From: Patescibacteria group bacterium
GTDB lineage: Bacteria; Patescibacteriota; Microgenomatia; UBA1400; MFAQ01
Length of the DNA: 9,285 bases
Direction: 5' to 3'
Assembly (NCBI GenBank): GCA_018819325.1
Contig: JAHJQJ010000064.1
Coordinates: forward strand, 1 to 9,285
The notes below the pieces were generated by a model. That model was not told the DNA's origin. It worked only from the letters and a program-made list of their open reading frames with translations, and ran no database searches. This document shows, in pieces, positions 7,085 to 9,285 of the stretch. Position 1 is the first letter of the stretch. Each line of letters opens with the position of its first letter. Both the position numbers and the translations under genes were made by a program.

Positions 7085-8818
7085 TTAGTTTAGCACATTT
7101 CTCTTGCCATCCGCGCCCCGTCCGTCATTCTGGTAAGTGAGTCTTCGAACGCATCCAGAATCAGATTCTGGAGTCCTCCGCTTCGCTTTGTCCCCAGAAT
7201 GACAAGTTAAGTTGGTTTTGTTGTAAAATACAGTTATCTTGGGGCTGTAGCTCAGTTGGTTAGAGTGTCTCCCTGTCGAGGAGAATGTCGCCGGTTCGAG
7301 TCCGGTCAGCCCCGCCCATTTGCGACTTGTCGGGCGGCACCGCAGTGCCGACCACGGATTTTGCTGGATACGGCGGAGCTTTCGTTCTTGTAAAAACAGG
7401 TTCAATCCTGTTTTTCTCAAGAATCGTCGTTTCTCTTCTGGTTTGGTATCTGAGTTTAAGATTTTGTTGGCTGAATGGGATAATAGTATCCATTCACGGA
7501 AAGGTTCAATCCAAGCATTGGGTTTAGTGATTAATTGAGTTAGTTTGTCTTCAAGTGTTTGTTTCTGGGAAACTAACTCATTCTTTTGGGAAAGATAAAT
7601 TTCTTGGGGTATTACTCCGTCAACAAAAGCGTTTAGGATTCTGTCTTGCTTGGGTTTTAAGTCTTCAAGCTTTTGTTTGATAGGTTGAGTTAACAAGTCT
7701 GTGTCCTCAGCCACTTGTTTCTCCTCCATAGCTAGTCTGTCTAGAAATTTATCTTTCCAACCCTTGGGTAAAGCCAGTTCTTGGATTATTCGATCAATCT
7801 GGGGTAAAAGCTGGTCTTGGTTAATGGGGACGTTGTGGCAGACTTTGGTTTTGTGTTTCTTGGTGCAACGATAGTAAACATACTTTGCAACTCTACCTGT
7901 AGTTTTGTAGTGTTTAGTTTGTTGTTCGGCTGTAATCATCATGCCACAACTACCACACTTGATTAAACCCGTGAAAGGTAGGTCAAGAGCTTGCTTTGAC
8001 TTCTTGAAACACCTGTTTCCAACCACTTCTTGGACTTGATCAAAAAGCTTTTTGGAAATCAAGGGTTTATGAACTCCTTTGTGGAGTTCACCTTTGTACT
8101 TGAAGTAGCCGTAGTAAAAAGGGTTGGTTAGGAGAGATTTAATTCTGTCTTTATTTAGCAGTTTATTAGTACGAGAGAGAATACCTCTGTTAGCTAGAAA
8201 CTTTGCACCTTGATCAAAGGTCATACCGCCCTTGAGGTAGAGGTTAAAAAGATCAATGACTGCTTGGCTTTTCTTTGGATGAACCTTGATTTTTTTAGCT
8301 AAGGCGTCGTTTCGGTACCCCCAAGGTGCTCTGCCTGGCATCTCTCCCCTTTTTACTTTGGCACGTAGTCCCCTTTTGGTATTCTCTGCCAAGGAGTCTA
8401 CATAATACTTTGATTGGCTGAAGGCCATAGAGAGCATAAACTTGCCTTGCGGTGTGTCTTCAAACCAAAAGGAAGGAAACTTAAGATCTAAAAGCTTACC
8501 AGTGTCCACAAGGTGCATTATTGCTCCTGCGTCAACTGCATTTCTAGCCAGACGGTCTGGGTGCCAGGCAATGATGCCGTTGGCCTTGCCTGATTCGATG
8601 AAAGACAGTAATTGATTAAATATTTTTCTACCAGGCTTTTTGGCTGTTTTACTTTCAAGTAGAGTATCGATTATGGTCAGACCGTTACTTTCTGCAAACT
8701 TTTTGGTTTCCTCTAGCTGAGAAGGAATGGACATCTGCTGTCTTTCATCGTCTTCTGTTGATCGTCTGGCGTAGATTATGTATTTAGCTTTTGGAATTTC
8801 CTTTTTAGTCTGGTTCAT
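7085..8818 (-). CDS. Large serine recombinase (site-specific integrase), C-terminus running through tRNA-Asp
   Basis: A large serine recombinase that cuts and rejoins DNA through a serine-DNA link. I choose ATG 8818 because AGGGA (8825-8829) lies 6 bases before it; ATG 8824, two codons upstream, directly abuts that sequence. Numbering from 8818: resolvase domain at about 11-153 with catalytic Ser20 (YARRSTEDD) and WHPDRLARN at 85-93; recombinase domain at about 164-270; zinc ribbon with Cys288, Cys291, Cys318 and Cys327; then a charged, probably coiled-coil region at about 350-430. Recognisable recombinase sequence ends near residue 501 (NPWSALRCRPTSRKW, at about 7316). The remaining 76 or so codons are antisense to tRNA-Asp and the palindromic repeat, and are probably fortuitous read-through or a product of integration. 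The gene is intact in all catalytic parts, so it may be active. Confidence 0.93.
   Translation of the reverse strand: MNQTKKEIPKAKYIIYARRSTEDDERQQMSIPSQLEETKKFAESNGLTIIDTLLESKTAKKPGRKIFNQLLSFIESGKANGIIAWHPDRLARNAVDAGAIMHLVDTGKLLDLKFPSFWFEDTPQGKFMLSMAFSQSKYYVDSLAENTKRGLRAKVKRGEMPGRAPWGYRNDALAKKIKVHPKKSQAVIDLFNLYLKGGMTFDQGAKFLANRGILSRTNKLLNKDRIKSLLTNPFYYGYFKYKGELHKGVHKPLISKKLFDQVQEVVGNRCFKKSKQALDLPFTGLIKCGSCGMMITAEQQTKHYKTTGRVAKYVYYRCTKKHKTKVCHNVPINQDQLLPQIDRIIQELALPKGWKDKFLDRLAMEEKQVAEDTDLLTQPIKQKLEDLKPKQDRILNAFVDGVIPQEIYLSQKNELVSQKQTLEDKLTQLITKPNAWIEPFREWILLSHSANKILNSDTKPEEKRRFLRKTGLNLFLQERKLRRIQQNPWSALRCRPTSRKWAGLTGLEPATFSSTGRHSNQLSYSPKITVFYNKTNLTCHSGDKAKRRTPESDSGCVRRLTYQNDGRGADGKRNVLN
7124..7203. 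repeat. Nested palindromic intergenic repeat
   Basis: The heptamer ATTCTGG or its complement CCAGAAT occurs four times in 80 bases, alternating in orientation. GTCATTCTGG (7124-7133) is perfectly complementary to CCAGAATGAC (7194-7203). Inside lies CCAGAATC-A-GATTCTGG (7155-7171), a perfect 17-bp palindrome. It can fold as one long outer stem with an inner hairpin, or as two side-by-side hairpins. The build resembles dispersed palindromic elements (REP/RPE-like) found between genes in many bacteria. It lies between the lemA start and tRNA-Asp. Other genomic copies cannot be seen from here. Confidence 0.7.
7241..7314 (+). tRNA. tRNA-Asp (anticodon GUC)
   Basis: A complete plus-strand cloverleaf of 74 nt. 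The acceptor GGGGCTG pairs with CAGCCCC, the D-arm reads TAGCTCAGTTGGTTAGA, the anticodon stem TCTCC/GGAGA encloses CTGTCGA (anticodon GTC), and the T-arm is GCCGGTTCGAGTCCGGT. The discriminator is G73 and no CCA is encoded. It is the only well-supported plus-strand gene. The recombinase reading frame passes antisense through all of it, and the left 63-bp inverted repeat begins on its last two bases, which fits use of the tRNA 3' end as an integration target. Confidence 0.95.
7313..7375 (+). repeat. Left copy of a perfect 63-bp inverted repeat
   Basis: This is the exact reverse complement of 9086-9148 over all 63 bases; the match ends sharply on both sides. It is about 65% GC in AT-rich surroundings. 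It begins on the final C and G73 of tRNA-Asp and covers the codons for RRIQQNPWSALRCRPTSRKWA at the recombinase C-terminus. Inside is a hairpin CGGCAC-CGCA-GTGCCG (7336-7351), extended by two G-C pairs after a mismatch. The two copies enclose 1710 bp that contain most of the recombinase gene and its control region. Confidence 0.95.
7385..7423. terminator. Symmetric stem-loop with A and T runs, candidate bidirectional terminator
   Basis: AAAAACAGG-TTCAAT-CCTGTTTTT (7392-7415) is a perfect 9-bp stem. Beyond a one/two-base bulge it extends with TTCTTG (7385-7390) pairing to CAAGAA (7418-7423). Read from either strand the stem ends in a T run, as in bidirectional intrinsic terminators. It lies 70 bases past tRNA-Asp and inside the coding part of the recombinase C-terminus (RFLRKTGLNLFLQE). 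It could stop the tRNA transcript before it runs antisense into the recombinase. The GC core has only four pairs, so strength is doubtful. Confidence 0.4.
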
Positions 8819-8824
8819 AAACAT

Positions 8825-8829
8825 TCCCT
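8825..8829 (-). promoter_or_regulatory. Ribosome binding site of the recombinase
   Basis: AGGGA on the minus strand lies six bases before ATG 8818 and immediately against ATG 8824. This spacing favours 8818 as the true start. It is the clearest Shine-Dalgarno in the window; the housekeeping genes have none that is obvious, which hints at a different origin for the recombinase. Confidence 0.6.
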
Positions 8830-8851
8830 AAAGATACCCGAATATATATCC

Positions 8852-8880
8852 AGTATGAAGACAGGATATTCACTTGTCAA
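8852..8880 (-). promoter_or_regulatory. Candidate sigma70-type promoter of the recombinase
   Basis: On the minus strand a perfect -35 TTGACA (8880-8875) is followed by exactly 17 bases and CATACT (8857-8852, four of six to TATAAT). Transcription would begin around 8845, about 27 bases before the start codon. The -35 lies within the left arm of the imperfect palindrome 8870-8925, so a protein bound there would cover the promoter. Confidence 0.55.
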
Positions 8881-8925
8881 GAGTACGTGTCTAGTACATG
8901 CTAGACACGTATCAAGAACAGGTGA
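8870..8925. promoter_or_regulatory. 56-bp imperfect palindrome, candidate recombination site or operator
   Basis: The core ACGTGTCTAG (8885-8894) and CTAGACACGT (8901-8910) is a perfect 10-bp inverted repeat around TACATG. On the same centre, outer arms TCACTTGT (8870-8877) and ACAGGTGA (8918-8925) match at seven of eight bases, with unmatched spacers between. Inner and outer arms at equal distances from a short centre, total length about 50 bp and position just upstream of the gene are what is known of attachment sites for large serine recombinases (inner arm for the recombinase domain, outer arm for the zinc ribbon). An operator for autorepression is the alternative. Confidence 0.5.
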
Positions 8926-8942
8926 GATATATGTTCGGGTAG

Positions 8943-8979
8943 ATTAGAGATATTAAAATGTTCCTCTAATGTCTCTAAT
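8943..8979. repeat. Imperfect inverted repeat (13-bp arms)
   Basis: ATTAGAGATATTA (8943-8955) is complementary to TAATGTCTCTAAT (8967-8979) with one mismatch, around an 11-base loop. The right arm overlaps a tandem CTCTAAT. It is AT-rich and next to the 15-bp arm ending at 8940. It may be a protein-binding site; no role is evident. Confidence 0.45.
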
Positions 8980-9057
8980 ATGTTTATGAATTACTGTCAA
9001 GATATACTTTAAATATTCAAAGTTAGCTATCAAGGGAAAATATATATAACTACTTTA

Positions 9058-9085
9058 CTCAATGAAGGCCGAAGCCTGAATTGAG
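9058..9085. repeat. Stem-loop abutting the right 63-bp repeat
   Basis: CTCAATGAAGGC (9058-9069), loop CGAA, GCCTGAATTGAG (9074-9085) form a 12-position stem with ten Watson-Crick pairs and two adjacent G-A oppositions in the middle. It ends exactly where the right inverted repeat begins. No T run follows on either strand, so it is unlikely to be an intrinsic terminator. Confidence 0.45.
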
Positions 9086-9193
9086 CGCCGTATCCAGCAA
9101 AATCCGTGGTCGGCACTGCGGTGCCGCCCGACAAGTCGCAAATGGGCGCGAGTATACAACTTGGCTCGAACTTGGTTTAAAGAGAATAACTAA
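9080..9193 (+). pseudogene. Duplicate recombinase C-terminal coding end with a different tail
   Basis: On the plus strand a frame without a start codon follows TGA 9077-9079. It reads IE, then the same RRIQQNPWSALRCRPTSRKWA as the recombinase C-terminus (encoded by the right 63-bp repeat), then RVYNLARTWFKENN and TAA 9191-9193. As it stands it cannot be translated as a gene. It is either a broken copy of a recombinase 3' end or an alternative 3' end that would join the recombinase frame if the segment between the inverted repeats were flipped. Confidence 0.35.
9086..9148 (-). repeat. Right copy of the perfect 63-bp inverted repeat
   Basis: The exact reverse complement of 7313-7375, with no mismatch in 63 bases. 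Its outer flank (from 9149, CGAGTATACAAC) shares nothing with the tRNA-Asp side, so the repeat boundary here is the end of similarity and no tRNA fragment is duplicated. It is located 137 bases from the right edge of the window. Confidence 0.95.
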
Positions 9194-9285
9194 GGTGATC
9201 TAGTTAGCTGTCTTTTGCGACTACTCGGCCGACATGGCGGACCCCAAGCCTTGGAGGGCGAGGGGCTGGAGGTGGACTCTGCTTA
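9149..9285. other. Right flank, unassigned, turning GC-rich
   Basis: I see no recognisable gene. Bases 9149-9213 are AT-rich. From about 9216 the sequence is about two-thirds GC (46 of the last 70 bases). Bases 9214-9234 match the left repeat (7319-7339) at 17 of 21 positions. A plus-strand frame is open from 9194 to the edge, and a minus-strand frame reads AWGPPCRPSSRK, similar to the recombinase C-terminal peptide, but an in-frame TAA stands at 9283-9285. The window ends too soon to decide. Confidence 0.4.

Larger units (their letters stand above)
8836..8940. repeat. Imperfect inverted repeat pair bracketing the promoter region
   Basis: ACCCGAATATATATC (8836-8850) is complementary to GATATATGTTCGGGT (8926-8940) with one mismatch in 15. 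The pair encloses the promoter and the 56-bp palindrome but is not centred on it, so it forms a separate layer of symmetry. Confidence 0.55.
8819..9085. other. AT-rich control region upstream of the recombinase, no gene seen
   Basis: No coding frame is supported in this stretch. It holds the ribosome binding site, one good promoter, three layers of inverted repeats, and four copies of the heptamer T(A/G)TCAAG at 8875, 8910, 8995 and 9028, spaced 35, 85 and 33 bases. The stretch from 8980 to 9057 is otherwise plain AT-rich sequence. Confidence 0.6.

Noticed and set aside
7260..7493. Minus-strand frame containing GGADRTRTGDILLDRE
   Set aside because: This is another antisense-tRNA translation in a second frame, overlapping the better supported recombinase frame.
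7285..7538. Two overlapping plus-strand frames across tRNA-Asp and the recombinase end
   Set aside because: They are antisense shadows of the recombinase and begin inside the tRNA; no domain or ribosome binding site is seen.
7313..9148. The 63-bp repeats as classical attL and attR of the recombinase
   Set aside because: attL and attR should be direct repeats sharing only a short crossover core, whereas these are inverted and identical over 63 bases; no second tRNA-Asp fragment is found at the right end.
9155..9180. Minus-strand AAGTTCGAGCC resembling a tRNA T-arm
   Set aside because: The flanking bases do not form a five-pair T stem, and no acceptor or anticodon arm can be built.
9263..9285. 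GGGGCTGGAGGTGGAC as the possible 5' end of a tmRNA
   Set aside because: It lacks the conserved GGATTCGAC that should follow the first bases of tmRNA, and too little sequence remains to test pairing.
1..9285. CRISPR array or tandem repeat array
   Set aside because: No regularly spaced direct repeats of suitable length were seen anywhere.
1..9285. Recoded TGA (glycine, as in some Patescibacteria)
   Set aside because: dnaE and htpX both end in TGA at the expected lengths of their families, and I noticed no in-frame TGA inside them.

Overview
The window looks like chromosome of a small-genome, AT-rich bacterium, most plausibly of the Patescibacteria (Candidate Phyla Radiation), perhaps Microgenomates-like. 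The hints are extreme compactness (gaps of 8-16 bases between genes), almost no Shine-Dalgarno sequences on the housekeeping genes, tRNA genes without encoded CCA, a basic low-complexity tail on ribosomal protein L19, an intein in DnaE and a large serine recombinase beside a tRNA gene. The taxon is an inference. Stops are used in the standard way: dnaE and htpX end in TGA, so TGA is not read as glycine or tryptophan here.

Layout, left to right. Bases 1-98 may hold the last codons of an unidentified plus-strand gene. From 7060 down to 262 everything is on the minus strand and probably co-transcribed: lemA-like gene, htpX-like membrane protease, dnaE with a 359-residue intein, rplS, tRNA-Lys(UUU), tRNA-Glu(UUC). 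The first two concern the membrane, the next two replication and translation; the tight spacing suggests one transcription unit ending in tRNAs.

From about 7100 rightward the character changes. A palindromic repeat lies at 7124-7203 and a plus-strand tRNA-Asp(GUC) at 7241-7314. Head-on against it comes a minus-strand large serine recombinase, whose open frame runs through its own C-terminus, then antisense through the whole tRNA and the palindromic repeat. The recombinase lies between two perfect 63-bp inverted repeats (7313-7375 and 9086-9148, about 65% GC). The left copy starts at the last bases of the tRNA and encodes the recombinase C-terminus. The right copy carries the same coding end followed by a different short tail.

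Upstream of the recombinase is a 260-bp AT-rich control region with a good promoter embedded in a large imperfect palindrome and further nested inverted repeats. This is a candidate recombination site and/or autoregulatory operator. The last 70 bases turn GC-rich (about two thirds) and start with a diverged copy of the repeat. The recombinase-repeat-tRNA module is the part of the window most likely to hide something undescribed; the rest is ordinary housekeeping content apart from the intein.
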